NCBI RefSeq assembly: GCF_000764305.2 | Contig: NW_025944175.1 | Coordinates: 186,001 to 250,000, forward strand | Direction of reading: 5' to 3' | Length of the DNA: 64,000 nt | Source of the DNA: Hyalella azteca | Taxonomy: Eukaryota; Arthropoda; Malacostraca; Amphipoda; Hyalellidae | Shown: positions 1-14,344 of the stretch, piece by piece | How the letters are laid out: every line of letters starts with the position of its first letter | Position numbering within the stretch: position 1 is the stretch's first letter | Program-made: the position numbers and the translations under genes | The notes under the pieces: model-generated | Seen by the model: the letters and a program-made list of their open reading frames with translations, nothing else | What the model was told of the DNA's origin: nothing | Databases searched by the model: none

Positions 1-3000
1 AAAATTACGTCATGCTTTGAAAAATTTTGTTCATGGATAAAATTAGGGGGCAAACTCAATCTGAGTGCATCCACCATATATCATAGGTGTAAATAGTCGC
101 AAAAATTATCGAGGTGACTAATTCACTAATGATTGTAATGGAACCACAGAGCAACGTAAAACTATATTGATCAAGCTTGTCGAAAATTTGTCCAAATGAG
201 TCCTTCACGCTAAATTTTCGTGCCTATATATTCGCTTTTAAGTGCTACGAATACTTGCATTTTTAATAGCCCATCTGGGGCTATAATAAATATCATTTGC
301 ACATTATATCACACTAAATATATTAATTTCAATATCGCTAGCAATTTACAAACATCCATACTTATGTTTTTTTACGATTACCTTGCACGGTAACGTGTGT
401 TCATTACTGATCTGACTTATTAATAATTGTAGCAAGACATGTATAACTCCACGCTCGGCTCAGACAAAGACTCTTCACACGTCCAAAAATACAGCTCTGC
501 TAACACAGTCCGTACAACAGGGCGGAAATTAAATGAAAACACTGGCACATAAACTACCTCGCCATTAAAGCTGGGGTCGTTTGGGAGATTGGCCCAAGCC
601 AAAGAGGATCTGCCTAATGGTTTCGATGGTCAGGTTAATTACGTCACAGACTCCTTTTAACGAACATGCACTTGCGATTCTTCTCATGTATGACAATAAT
701 TTAATGAACATTGATCATGACCTAGCATTTCCCCCTTATTCTCACAACACGACACTCGGCTAATATTGAATTTCTATTGGAAAGCTTGCTTACTTTTTCA
801 TATTTTTCGGTATATAAATTCCATTTTAATCATCCTTTACCTTGAATGATTGTATTGGATGACAGTAATTTAAAATAATTCAAAATTACTCATTATTCTG
901 TTGTTCATTGGTAACACAATAAATATTCGGTTTGTAAGCTTTATAATAAATAAAATCTAAAAACAATTGTCAATACACAAGCGGAAATTAGAATATAAGG
1001 GCGCAATCCTCTAACTCAAAATATATGCCAAGCGCTTCATGACGCTACCACAATATTCTCGCAAGATGGCTGATATAAGTATATAAGTATGGAAATTAAG
1101 TGCATATTGTTAGGAATACACGAAGTCTCCGTAAAAACGGCTGGAAACGGCTTTTTAATGATATATATCACTGATATATCTTGTTAATCTATTGTGGATT
1201 TTTTCGCATAATTATTTATCTTTGCATTCAAAAATGAAATTGTGAAATTATTTAATTGGTTTTTTCATGTTTAATTTTATCCTTTGTCTATGGATGCATT
1301 AAGCGTCGTCATTGGTCTACGTCCTTTAAGGCCTGGCAACTGGTGTTCCGTCAGTAGACAGAAGGCTGAGGTTTGGGTTGAAATCACTCGTCTGTAGCCT
1401 CATGATACATTTAAGATCTGTAATAACTTCAAATTAAGAAAAGAACCCTGCGGCCTAATCATCTGCGTCGATTCATGCTATGCTATGCATCAAATTATTT
1501 GGGGGCTTTCTCTTGCTTCTGTGGGAAAAAAGTGTCCTAGAATTAAGAGACTGGTATCGCTTTTACAACGCTGTTTACATCCCATTTATTTCTATTAAGT
1601 CTTTTGTTTAGTTTCAATCATCACGGCCCATAAAACCACGTTGTTTCTGTGTTTTTTTTCACGTCGTGAACACTGAGTGTCCACAATAATGGCTCACTTG
1701 AACATGATGGAGGCATGAAGAAAGTCTGGACGCTGAGAAGCCTTGCGCTACACAAAGCCCATCCGATCAACGGCTCCTTGAAGCTTCATTGAAGCAAAAT
1801 AAGCGAGGCTCCCCAAGAGTGTGGCTCGTAGAGTGGCTTCATCAAACTCCGTTGTTTTCTTAATTTGCTGGCGCGCGTCGTTCAATTTAAGGCAGGTTAT
1901 TGGCGGCCGAGAAGTTGAAAAGGTCCAGAGGTTGCGTGGATGGTGGAGGAACGTTGGCCAGTCGACGAAAACGATGCGGGGTCAACGCCAGTCGACGTCT
2001 TAGCAATGTCGTGTATGAGAAGCTTAATATTTTGTGGCAAACAGTTATCGAGTGATGGAAAAAACACAATTTCAGGAGATAATGAAAACTTAGGATCTAT
2101 TGATAGATTTATCTATGAGCAACAGCTTCAAATAAGTAACTCACTGAAATGCCTTTTACAGGCTTAAAGGTTGGCGGGCTTAGATTTGTGCAGTGTTTTT
2201 TTCAGTTTTAATCCCCAAATACGTCTTAAAAATTGTAAAAAAATAGTAGTATAACTATCGCGCTTCGTTTATAAGTATATAAATTGAAAAAATATACTGC
2301 CCTACATATATTTAGCCTTAAGAATTGTGTTTTCCCTGCTTATTACTTTCTGAGACACATCATTTTCGAATTGACATTCTTACGAAATTAAAATAAAAAA
2401 GTCACCACCGTAAAATTGTTGTGGGATTACTTTCAGCTTCTCGCTTATCAATGTTTGTTATTGCGGATAATTTTTTTATCATCTCATCGACGATTCACAG
2501 GTTTACGATACCTCCATTTATGATGTGGGTAACATTGATAGAGTGGAATAAAAATATTTCGCAGTAAAGACAACAACGGCGGCGCATTACACGATTTTTA
2601 CATCAGTGGCTGGCCGGCATCACCGATAGCCCAGTTCATCATCACTTTTCGTGCACGTAATTACTAACATTTCAACGGCGGAACATCACCGATATTAGTG
2701 CTTCCAAATTCTAATCCCGAACACACGATTCATTTACACTCATATAAATGTGCTTACACATGCAACACGTCCGATAGGCAAAAACATTAAAAATATACAG
2801 TAGACGGTATCGAAATCACATATATTAGGGCTTCCAAATTCTAATACAGAACACACGATTCACTTACGCTCATGCAACACGTCCGTATGTGCAAAAAAAT
2901 GTGAAATATACAGCGAAAGGCATCGAGGTAATTCAGAAAGGTTTCTATTGACGGATATCATTGCTGTTGATGGATTACTCTTTGTTGATCACCGCCGTTG

Positions 3001-5150
3001 CTCACTCTAACAATAATAATAATGATAAAAATAATATATTAAAAGGCTGTTCATTAAGACTGCAGCCTGGAAAGGCACTGAAGCTCGGTGCGCGCAGTTG
3101 TATATAGTGCATATTTGTCTCATTGATGTGCATCAGCAGAACTGGCCCTGGTGATACCTCTCACTCACTAGCTCCTATTAAAGAATAGTTTGAGTTCAGT
3201 AGCGGCCTGATATGGAGACATCAGGAATGTAAAAGTTGGTCAGGATTGTTTAGAATGCGCAATAATCACGTCGCTACGATCCTCCGAAGCCTGCAAGCAA
3301 CTATCGTAAAATTTCCGAGGTTTACTAGACGTGCCCATCGTGAATTTTTTTGTGACCTCAGCCTAATGTCGTGTAACGCCGGGAATTTGGCACATTCAGA
3401 TCCGCATACTTCAATGGCCGCACGTGAGATCAGAACCAAATCTGAGTTAGAAAAAAAGTTAATTCCAGGATTGGGAGCTGCACGCCAAAAATATGCTTCG
3501 ATTGCCAGTCACGCTTTTACAACTCGTTTGAACCGTCCCATAGTTTAGTTTTGACTGCGAAGAGAATAAGTTAGCCTCGAGAGAGGTAGTATGAAAGTTC
3601 TTCCGATATTTGGCAGTGGGTCACTAAATTATGTGCTTTGGCCCAGCAGGAGCGCGTCTAGGGCGGCGATTTGAAACACGGGAGTCAAGAGGAAACCTGA
3701 AGTTTGAGAAATATTTTGCTGACGAGGCAAAACTCCGATCCAATTAAAGTGGCTATCGTACGTTGCGTTTAGACTCATTCTACCACTTGGATCGGCGATT
3801 TATAATTATAATCGATGGATTTGGATTGTAAGATTGGTCACCAAAAAAACACGAGGTCGTATTAGAGTCTTACGAGGATCGCTTCACCCATAGATCATGA
3901 TGTAGTATGACAGTCGTGCGAGACTGGACTGGTGGTCAGTGCGGGTTAATAATGACATAGCCAGAAGAATATTCATGAATTTGGAGATACATTATATTGT
4001 GCTGAATCATACATTCAGCTATTTAATATATTAATAGTGTGCACGTCTTTCATTCGGATTTTATTTGTTGAAACGTTAGCTTTTCCAAATTACAAACCTA
4101 TAATTTGTCTGTCTAGCCTTCAGTTAAAGAAGTGTTTAAGGACAGACTTTCTTTCGACGAACTGAACATTCCCCGGTGTCAGAACTCGCCTGAATGTTCA
4201 TTCAATCATTCAAGCTTGGTTAACATGTCATGCAAGGCAGCAAAGGACAAAATATCCTTCATGAAGCCTCCACGAACAAAATATGTTCAAGGTAAGCTTT
4301 AGTGAACGAGAGACATGCTGTCGAAATTCGAATCCTATTAGGAGCATAAACCAAAAAAGGGCCCTCGCTTGCAAGGAATATTTTTCATAATATTCGCACG
4401 TTATATGAGCGTGTAGGTAAATTTCAACGTTAATAGAAATTTGGTCGATATACTTAAGAGAAGAGCATTTTTAAACAATATTACCGATAAGTGCTGAATG
4501 AATTTGTCGTGTTAGAGAAGCAATGTCGATAGGGGGTATTCTTTGTGAATTTTAGTTCGCTATTTTGCTCCAAATTCCACTTGGTGTGCATTTATTGTAT
4601 GAACGTGAAAAATTCGAAAGCTATTTGTTAATTTTATTGGTGCAAATCATGAATAAGTTACTCGAAAATTTTCAATATCAATTTCATATACTTTTCCATA
4701 GATGCAACGGATGCAGCAAAAAATGGGGGAATAAAAATCCCTTGCGATACGCGAGATTTTTTTTTTCTTGAGGATGATTTTCGACATCGCGGATTGCTAT
4801 TTTTGCTTCCGAACTAATTGGACTATTTAATGTAAAATAATAATGGTCAGAGTGATTTAATTTTTTTAAATCTTAACCTTACACTAAAATTATCAAGTTG
4901 TAGAAAACTTTAACAGTTTTTTTGGTTGAACATTTTTGGGCCAACGAATTCTGAGTTAGCAGCTTATACATACAAGATTACAGACAAATTTACGTTGAAC
5001 TTTGCTCAAGTGCGGATAAACTGAAAAAATCCGAAGTTTTAAATCGGAGTTAATGACTTTCAACAATTTTTTTGCTATCATTCTGTACTGCTGATAAATT
5101 TCGTGTCAGCGATAATCTCACCTAGAGTTTGTCTATACAAGCTGTTCTGT
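1..5150. other. No gene recognised; AT-rich non-coding
   Basis: Only short ORFs without protein-like composition occur, the longest being 100 codons at 3246-3548. The one structure I see is a two-copy direct repeat at 2696-2935. No splice-linked exons with family resemblance were found on either strand. The stretch lies beyond the 3' end of the Side-like gene. Confidence 0.6.
2696..2935. repeat. Two-copy direct repeat
   Basis: The block starting GCTTCCAAATTCTAAT (2700) with ACACACGATTCA, CATGCAACACGTCCG and a following ATATACAG...GGTATCGA recurs from 2829, at a period of about 129 bp. The second copy has point changes and a short deletion in the middle. No coding content. Confidence 0.7.
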
Positions 5151-5156
5151 TATGTA

Positions 5157-5262
5157 AGGTAGGTGTTAAGGCTTTAGGTTAGTAGTAGGTGTTAAGGCTT
5201 TTGGTTAGTAGTAGGTGTTAAGGCTTTAGGTTAGTAGTGGGTAGTAAGGCTTTAGGTGTTAT
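5157..5262. repeat. 26-bp tandem repeat, about 4 copies
   Basis: Unit of the form TAGGTGTTAAGGCTTTAGGT plus TAGTAG, repeated four times with few changes (TTTTGG for TTTAGG, GGGTAGTAAGG in the last). It is short and non-coding. Confidence 0.85.
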
Positions 5263-5689
5263 TTATCATACCTAATGATTATCTGATCTCCAACTTTAAT
5301 TTGGGGATTCATGTTGCCAATATTCTGCAATAAAGGGCTCTCTGTTCCAATTAGGGACCATTTCTTCATGTACGCGATGTTTCCACTCATCGCGAGCAAC
5401 GCTGCAAAAAAAAAAAAATCTGCGTTAATTCCTTGCTTCATTTAATTAACCGTAAAGAGGGCGAAGGAAGTCTAATTATTGATAAATGCCTAGTTCGCTC
5501 GGTTTTTATTCACATATTCATGTCCTTTGAAACATTGAAGACGATAATAAAATTTTGCTCAACTGGTACGATAAAACTGAGAACGTATACAACGTGCATG
5601 CAAGGAAATCTCACGACTAAATGTAACTTATTCTGGCTCTTCATGAAATCATTCTCCTATAGTGGAATAAGATAATTTAGGAGTGTCCA

Positions 5690-6760
5690 ACTCCAGAGTA
5701 GATAAATATTCTCCTTTGAAGTAAGACAATTTTCGTTCTCTATATAGTAGGATGGACAATTCTCTTAACCTGGAGTAGTAATATTCTTCTACTCTGTATA
5801 GTAGGACAATTCTACTCTTGGTTAGGACTATTCACCCCATCTAATCAATAATTATATAGAAAAACAATTATATAGAAGAACAATTCGTTCCAAACGAGCA
5901 TGCGTTCGGATGATAGAGGATAATCAGCTTTTAATATATAAGAATATAAACCTTTTCGCCTCTAAACAAAATTCATGTAAATTTTGTAATATCATAAAAT
6001 CACATGTGTGATTTTCGGAAAGTGAGAAAAGCTTTTTCAAAACTATTATCAGCTCTTTGAGCTTGATTGAACCGCTTTTCTCGTTCCAATTTGCCGACTC
6101 TATTCATTCCTTTCACTTCCTTCCCACACACAGCTCAATTAAACACATTGACAAAGTGTTTTCGTTAATATAACTATTTGCCGAAATATCTGCATTTTAC
6201 AATAATTTTGAACAAAGATTCTTGTACACATTTGGTAATATACTCGTAAGTGCAACATTCGAATTTGTGCCTTCTGCATGCCCATCGATGTATACGCATA
6301 TTGAGTTCAGGGCTTAGTCTTCGATGACTGTTTGGCATGTCGAGATGACGGCGGGGCGTATAACGTCGTGTGTTCCTGGTCGTAACTTGACGCTCCTCGG
6401 GTCGTCAAACTTGATTGAAACTCGATAGTCCCTCTCGAAATGATTGCTGTCGCATCACGGGAAGTCGATAAATGGCAACTGATATAATCCATACGTGACG
6501 GGCTAATGGGCTCATGTCATGCTGATCGCACTGTGGCAATTTTTTAACGGCTTTTATAATATAAACAACTCGTGGAAATCCGATAAACAATTAAAAATGG
6601 CTTCTTTGTGGAAAAATATGTGATTAGTGACTCGAGAGATGTGCGCGCGCTTCCATATTGCGATAGAAATTTTTATTTACCGTCCAAGATTCTGCGAGCA
6701 TGCCTATTTATTGAATACTTCAAATAGCGGTGAATAATATGTGTGAAATATATACTCGTA
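5690..6760. other. Non-coding; degenerate short repeats at the left
   Basis: 5690-5840 holds loosely repeated blocks around GTAGGACAATTCTACTC and AGTAATATTCTTCTACTC. The rest has only short frames of up to 61 codons on the minus strand, without recognisable content. Confidence 0.5.
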
Positions 6761-7832
6761 CTTAAGGGGGGGGGGTATACCCTAAAATTTCCAGATATGG
6801 CTTTTCCGGTTTTTAGTCTCATCTTAAAGCTGACATTCTTCCCTACCCAACGGTACCATTGCCATCTCTGTACGTTGATTTATGCTTTCACGACAGATCA
6901 TGAAAGGGGGGCGGTTGGAGTTCTTTAACTAACAAATTAGATAGGAGTTAATAAGCTGCTCAGCACTTTAAATATAGTGTCTACTTGTGTTTCTCTTCAG
7001 TTACCCGTTTAGTCTCATCTTAAAGCTGACATTCTGCCCTATCCAACGGTACCATTACCATCTCTGTACGTTGATTTATGCGTTCACGACAGATCATGAT
7101 GGGAAGTTCTTTAGCAAATTAGATAGGAGCTAATTCGCTGCCCAGCACTATAAATACAGTGTTTGCTTGAGGTGCAGCTTAGTAATCCGCCTGGCGTCGT
7201 ATGAGGAGGTGCGCATGTAGTCGCTCCCACCATCCTTGAGTGGAATCTACTTCCAGAAACGTTTAGTTTCGTATCCTTGCTACATTGAGTGCCTATTGCG
7301 ATGCGGGCGGGACTTTGTCGCGCTCTCTTGAACATTCACAATTATTGTCACGGAAAACCTATCTCCTCCTAGAGAGTTTTGAAGCTACAGCGATGAGACA
7401 TATACCATTCGATTCGTAAAGACCGTACCTATCGAATAACGAAGCCCTTTTTTTTAGATTTGCGCATAGTTTGGATTCAAAATGGGGGGAGGGGGGAAAA
7501 TTTAAGAAAATGAGGAGAAAACGGAAAAATGAGTGTAAAAAACTAAGGCATAAATCAAATATCGGGCTTCGTTACTCGATTGATATGGTCTTTGCGCATC
7601 GAATGATATACGTCTCAATGTTGTAGCTTGGAAACCCTAGTAGGAAATAGATTTCTACAGCACCCTTTTTTGTCCGTTGTCTATGAATTTCACGTTTGCT
7701 ATTAATTTTTCCGAAAAAATCATACGAACAAAATGTTCTTGTATTTTGGTTTTACATATATGTGTGAAGTTTCAGAAAGATTCGTAGGTAAATGTGGAAG
7801 TTTTTCTGGAGGGTATGCCCCCCCCCCCTAAG
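6761..7832. mobile_element. Foldback-type (inverted-end) element, about 1.07 kb
   Basis: The ends mirror each other: CTTAAG, a run of G and TATACCC at 6761-6783, against GGGTATG, a run of C and CTAAG at 7811-7832. Inside is a second, longer imperfect inverted repeat: 7358-7447 pairs with 7564-7651 (arms of about 90 bp, around 80% alike by eye, spacer about 116 bp). A direct duplication of about 160 bp also lies inside (6815 and 7011). No transposase frame is present. Inferred: a non-autonomous foldback DNA transposon. I see no clear target-site duplication. Confidence 0.6.
6815..7172. repeat. Direct tandem duplication, 196-bp period
   Basis: The block AGTCTCATCTTAAAGCTGAC through TCTGTACGTTGATTTATGC, CACGACAGATCATGA and AAATTAGATAGGAG...CAGCACT at 6815 is repeated at 7011 with scattered substitutions and small deletions. 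It lies inside the 6761-7832 foldback element. Confidence 0.85.
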
Positions 7833-8389
7833 CAGAAGCAAACAAAGATGTTAAATATTGATCTTCTTTGCTTTTATCTAACATCATTACTTACATAATA
7901 GACAATGCCTAGAGTAACAAAGCGCGGCTCTGTGGTTTAATGATTTTTCGATTACTTGATGCTGCGCTCCTGTTTTACCTCTTATTATATATGTAGATTT
8001 GTCCAATTAATTTGGGTTACTAACGAATTTATAGTTATGACACTCATCGATGCTATTCATTACCATGCTGTTAATTTAACTCGTTGAGGTTACCTCAACA
8101 ACTTGCTATGTTTACTTTACTCAAAAATTTGTGGGCAAAACTCCCAGAAACAGTTTCCGTAAGTGGTTGAGGTATTTCAGTTATTCACTACATGCGTTTA
8201 GCCTCGTTTCTGATAATAAAATTGTTTGTTTGATTATAGGGTTTCCACGAATTAATAGCAATAACTAGTATAATTTATTCCATTAACTCATATAGCCCAT
8301 ACTCAAGAATGATGAGCGGTTACGGCCTTTATAACTGAAAACTGAACGTGGAGTCGTACTTGCACGTCACAAGTTCTGCAATAGAGTGC

Positions 8390-8562
8390 TAAAAAATATA
8401 ACTCAGTACTCACTGCAGTGAGTGACAGATAGCGCATTTTCTCGTCGACGAAAACTTGAGGTCACGGACAGACGGACGGACCGACGGACAGACGGACAGA
8501 CAGACGGACATGGCGAGCACAATAGTGCATTTTTCCATAAATAAGAAAATGCGCTAAAAAGG
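8390..8562 (+). mobile_element. Short MITE-like element, copy 1
   Basis: It carries AGCGCATTTTCT (8433) and the inverted AGAAAATGCGCT near 8552, enclosing GTCGACGAAAACTTGAGGTC, a (GACG/GACA) microsatellite and CATGGCGAGCACAATAGTGC. A flank starting ATATAACTCAGTACTCACTG (with the palindrome CACTGCAGTG) is also shared with the copy at 20923-21065, which is in the opposite orientation. Two dispersed copies with matching ends and inverted repeats argue for a mobile, non-coding element. Confidence 0.7.
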
Positions 8563-8989
8563 GTCGACTTGATTATGTGTGCCTAAGTTATTGTTGGCAA
8601 GGTAAGTGTTTAGTTAGCCATGGAAAAGTGATTCTTGCATGAAAAAATCAAATAAAAACATTTCAAAACCGACAAAGACCCCCGCTCAGTTTACTCAGTT
8701 CAGCGAGCTGGTCTGCAAACAAGACGTGAAGTTGATCATTCAATTTTGCCGGCTTGATTCACGTAGCTGAATTAATGAGCTGCGAAGCAGGCAGGCTTAA
8801 TAATAGAATCAAATTATGAAGCAACCTTGTCAAGCGGACATTTTTGCTTTAAAGGAACGCGAGGACAGGCCGAGACCCTCGCGTGAGGGCTGCTAATTAG
8901 CGCTTTAAAATAACGTCACTAAAACTGAAGCTTTATAACGCGTCCAAACAAAGGCTTTATGCGAGCCTGCGGTGTAGACCTTGAGCCCC

Positions 8990-9410
8990 CGACTCCTGCG
9001 TGACATGCTGGAGTGAACGCGAGCCTCAGACTTCTTGCGTGACGCCACGCCGGGACACTAGGCCTGATTTCTTGCGTGATCTGCACGAGTGGAATGGAAC
9101 CTCATATCTACTACGTGACTGGCAGGAGTGAATTTGATCGTCAAATTCTTTTAATAGTTTAAGAGTTTGATGGAGATTAAGGCGTACATATGGACTGCTA
9201 GACTTGTGAAATTGACAGCGGTCATGCTGATACTGCGTGGCATGCAGGAGTGGGCTTCCTGCGGGACTTGTGAGAGTGACAGCGGTCATGCTGTCACTGC
9301 GTGGCATACAGGAGTGGGCTTTCTGCTGGACTTGTGAGAGTGGACGTGGTCTTGACGCTACTACAGGAGTGGGCTTCATACCTACTGCCCCACCACGAGA
9401 ATTAAGCTGG
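8990..9410. repeat. About 59-bp minisatellite, about 5-6 copies
   Basis: Repeated phrases GACTTGTGAGAGTGACAGCG, GTCATGCTG, ACTGCGTGGCAT and CAGGAGTGGGCTTC recur at about 59-bp spacing; the left copies (8990-9130) are more diverged. The 117-codon minus frame and the 70-codon plus frame here are products of the array. Confidence 0.75.
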
Positions 9411-9419
9411 GCTTGCTGC

Positions 9420-12400
9420 GGGCGCCTGGCAATCGACCTCCATAGTTAATGAACGACAAAGGTTTTCAATTTGCTCTCGTGATTGCCATACTTCTCAAAT
9501 GAATGCCGAGTAACAGTCTTCTTGCAAGTGTATTGCTGATTCGAGGCTCCGAGGTGAGAGTCTTTGATCTATTTCCCATATATTTAGCGTATGAAACATA
9601 GTAATGAAAGGGCTGGCAAATAATGTTGGCAGTTTGCATGTTACTTAAGGAGATTTGAGACAATTTGCAGCAGAATATCCAGGAAAGTTGATGAATTCAG
9701 TCCAAAAAACAATGAATGAGGAATAAAAAGCACTTGTGATAGGACTCCAGTTCTCGGTCTTGTACATCCAATTTCCATTCCATCTAAAATTGGACTTTAT
9801 ACTGAACAAAAACGATATTTTGCTCTTTCCTCAGAACTTGACGATACTTCTAACTATATTCTTAACAAGTTTTATAGACCGGAGTTATGTATATCATGGA
9901 ATGATGACAGCAATGGAATTGTTGTGATAGAATCAAACTTACCATCAATACTATAGGAACATTAATGCCCATATAACATTTTGAATTTTAACGGAGGGCC
10001 GCTCAAACAGTACTATTAGTTTTCTGTCGTTATTAAAATACAGAGAATAAATATTTGAGGTCACAATAAGATAATAAATATTTTTTGATCATCTGAAATT
10101 TACAGTAGTCATAACAGACAGGTTTAGAAGTGTTCATTTGTTCGATCTTTAAGTTTTTTACTTGCAGGATCTATCCCAATCGTGAGTAGATGGATCTCTT
10201 TTACCTTGTAAATGTCATGGCTTCGAACGTCCTGTCGATGGTATTTTCGGCTTCAATATTCTAATGTTCATAATCTCTTACTTACTATCTTTGTATATTT
10301 AAGTTACCTTATACCTTTGCAATATTATGTAAGGTTTCTCCCAATAAAAACGATTTTATGCAATTAAAACGAGTATCAAATATATTCCATACGAGAAGCA
10401 CCGGTTTCAGAATTCATCACATATCATATCGGATTAAATTTCATGTTGAAATGAAGGTTATTGAGACTCAATTAACTACTTTCACCAGTACTCAACATGG
10501 CTCTTCGACCAGATTTCATCAAGGCTGGTAACGAGTTTTTCAAAGGAAACGAGCGTGGTAAGAACTAATTCGGCATACGTTTATAAAGGTAACAACCATA
10601 TAGGGAATATCGTGGAGAGTGCAATTTAATTACGCACCCTATTTCACCTGTAAAAATCCAAAGAAACTTTTTTAAGCAATTCGAATGGTTTAAAATGCTC
10701 CACGGTTTGATTAAAGATTCACTATAGCTATTCAGAGTTAAACATTTCTATTTCCTCTGATGTTCATTTTTTCTGAAATTACATTACAGTGATTCAACAG
10801 ATACAAATAAAATATTATTACGTAAAGTCCTCTGTAATTCCAATCTAACGCCTACCCTTTGTTAATTACGAAGTTTCATGCATATCTATTACGAAGCACA
10901 TTAGCAAGGGCAAGTGATGGTAATAAGGGAATCACAGCACATGTTCACTGCTAATTGAAGAGTGCCTGCACTTAGTTCACTCAAAAAGATTTGGTTTATA
11001 AAACGGAAATTATCAAATTGATAGAATGGCGTGAATTACGAAATCTTATTAATCTTCAACTTCGTTTAAATATATAATCCATTTGCTGTCACAAATTTGT
11101 TTCATCATCAAAACAAAACTTTGCCTTAAAACTTTCGCTAAAATTTTCTTTATTACCATGCAAATTGGATCTCAAACAATCGTGACTGAATCATGTACCA
11201 AGATCATTTATGTATTATTTATGAGAAAAAATCGAAATTAGCAACTTGATCGCATTTTACACAACAGAGATACGTGAGGCGCAACGGAATCTGCAGGACT
11301 TAATAAATGTAATGATTTCTACGACGTAGGTGGAGTAAAAAAATGTTCAGTTTTGTTGTTTTATTTCTTCTAGTATATTCGCTTAAGAAATGTTTATATG
11401 TTTGCTACAATACCTGTGAATCAAGTGATGCACACTTCAAGAAGAAAAAGCAGCATCTCGCTAGAATTTATCGCTGTTATTATAGTTTATAGAACGTATA
11501 TTTAAACATACAGAAACGTTTGTGTTGTTAGGACACATCTCGTCCTACGTAAGCTGCCTCGCTTTACACGCGCAGGCTTCTTGTGTTTTAAGTTTAAGGC
11601 TTCCTTTAAATGGACTCTCAGAAACACAGGGAAAATTGGGCGGGCTCTCACATAGAGTAATCGGCGAGGCTGTCAGCTAAAGTCGGTCGATTTACTGACG
11701 CAGTCAACGCTATCGCCCCCTTGCTGCTGAGCTCTCTGCTGCTGCAATACGTTGTTCCACTGAAGCCATCTATGTTACTGAACTATGCACAATACTGCCA
11801 TTGCTTATAAGGGACAAATAAGGTGCGGGTTGGAATATGCTTCTGCTATTGATTTCAATTCCTTACAAGCATCATTCATCTCTGTGGACATTTTGTACTG
11901 TATATCACTGATGACAACCAAAATTTCTTATATACACACTTTGCCACATAACTAAACATTTCCAATAATAAAAATGATGTCATCAGAACACAAAAATTTA
12001 GGTAACTCTATTTACAATTATAAAAAAATGTTTAACTGATTTAAAATTTTATCCGTAGTAAAGATGTGTCTTAATTTCAGTTGAATGAATCACCAATTGT
12101 TTTGAAAGTTTAAGATCATCCATGCGGCAGTGACTCTGTTGACAAGCAAAACAACCAGATTACATTTACCAATTTGGCTTCACACAAACATGAACTGGAC
12201 TCATTCTACACACTAGTATTTTATTAGCTCGAGACTGCTTCTGAAACAGGAGCAATAAATTATATAGTCTTTATTGTGTTTTGTGGCCTCTACAGCTTTT
12301 TCTGCTTGATATATTTTACTTTTCCATTCAAGTATCGAATATGAAATTCAACTTAAGAACAAATTAATATAACACAGAGTCTTACGGACTGAAACAAATT

Positions 12401-14340
12401 TATCACCAGCATCACTCGGCAATATGGTAAAACAAATTTTTAAGGAAATTTATTTCCCGCATTTAAAATATTTTCACGGCTGCTACACATTTCAGTACCG
12501 AACTCATTCAATGATTTAAAAAATTCTATTGATTCTTGAACCCAATTTGTATATTCATGTCATCTATAACTGTCCTTTTGCAGGAAGGGTGCGCTTCAGT
12601 GTAAATAACTGTAAAACTACTGTAATTTGGCTATTTCAACTGGAAACAAATCTTTGTACTACCGACCCCTGGCCCGCAACCTGTAATGCACTTCGTGATG
12701 CATGTCCTATTTTGTGAAGATTATGAATATGATTACTCCCGACGTAAAAAAGTTAAACTATCGAACGAATTACATTTCTTATTATATCACGGCCTAAATT
12801 ATGCAAATTTTATCGAACTGTGTTTGTCGAGACGCGGGTGGCTTACCGAACTATAAAGTACATAAAATTTCGTGCAGTTACCAATAAAATTTTTAGTTCA
12901 CTGCTTGTAAAATCTAAAGCAGAAAAAATTAAGCTATATAGAGTCAATCTCATCGTTTTCATTTATAAATACATTTTTTTCTTTCATAGGATAAATATCC
13001 TATTCGAGCCGTGGCAGCTTATATTTGCCACATTGGAAATAGGCCTGGCTCAGCCTACCCCACAAAGTGAGCCATTTTTTAGGCTCTCTCTCTTCAATCT
13101 TTCACAGCTTGAGCTCCTCAATCCGAACCCGAGATAAATGTTCTCTTCAATCTTCCTCGATCACTCCAGGCTTCAATTTAGTGTTTGAATTAATCTGTAA
13201 TGCCCATAAATTTCAATCTAGACAACTGTTTCGCATTTCCAGGTGAAAATAACCCAAATTTTTTGTTTAATTAAATTTTTCATGAAGAACAGTCCCGGGA
13301 GTTTTTGATAGTAATCCAATGGAACAATAATTCTCAAGTATTTCATACGATTAGCGTCAATGATACACTGAAAATTAAATCGTTCTTACGTTTACTGTCA
13401 GCGAACACAAAGTCCTATCAGAAACCTTATATATAATCTATGCACAATAATGTCGCTAAATGATGTGATTTACAGCAGCTAGGAAATTGATCCTTATAAA
13501 AGCATATACATGTGAGTTATGGCCGAGTCGTATTCACGCTCGTTTGAGATGAAAGTTTGGACGCAGGCAATACCATTAATTCTTTTTAAAAACTTTAACC
13601 AAATGCAATTAACTTTTGCCAGCCACAAATCGAATTCGATTGTCCAAACAGCTAATGGATTTCAGTCGTAGCCATGGAATATTCAGCATAGGTTCAACTC
13701 GCAGCAATATATTTTGACAGTATTTTTATGCTATCACTATCAAATTTCTCAGTGAAATTTAATCACAGTCAATATTTTTCCTAAAATACATAGATCGATT
13801 CTTATAAATTTATTTAGTTTCACTATACATTAATTGGAAACCTTGATATGGCGAAATCCTTCAATACTTTGGACGGAACAATGAATTTAGTATATGCAAC
13901 ATGTTTTACTCAAGGTTCAAACGATCTGTTAGTAAACTTTAAAATGTCGGCAATTATAAGAAAATGTAATTCCATTATTCCGTTATATGTACTAAACATT
14001 TATTTCTGTTTGGAAATCAATTGTTAGAATCGCATAGATTCAACACATAACATTCAAGCGATATTCCAATCAACAAAATATGAAGCAGAAGATTTAAAAA
14101 ATACTTGCTCGGGTGTAAAGCAAAACAATTGAAGTAGCTAAAAAAATCGCGTTAATCGAGTGATTATAATTTTAAGTGAACTTGCTATACGAACAAGCCA
14201 TGCTGAAATTCACAGCAATTCTTCATCGACAAACATTTTTTTCGACTTTGCCATATCGATCACAAAGATGGAGAAAAACTTTTCCAGTTAAAACGCCCAT
14301 TTCGCCCTGGAGTTCATTTCTCATTAGTGGTGTGAGTGAT
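9420..14340. other. No gene recognised; AT-rich non-coding
   Basis: About 4.9 kb with only short frames (up to 105 codons at 12820-13137, AT-rich and without domain resemblance). A slightly G+C-richer patch at 11560-11760 contains no open frame of note. I see no repeats or RNA genes here. Confidence 0.55.
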
Positions 14341-14344
14341 GAAT

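Noticed and set aside
3246..3548. 100-codon plus ORF
   Set aside because: No recognisable domain, leader or neighbouring exon; an expected length by chance in this much sequence.
9026..9379. 117-codon minus ORF
   Set aside because: Falls on the 59-bp minisatellite and shows no domain.
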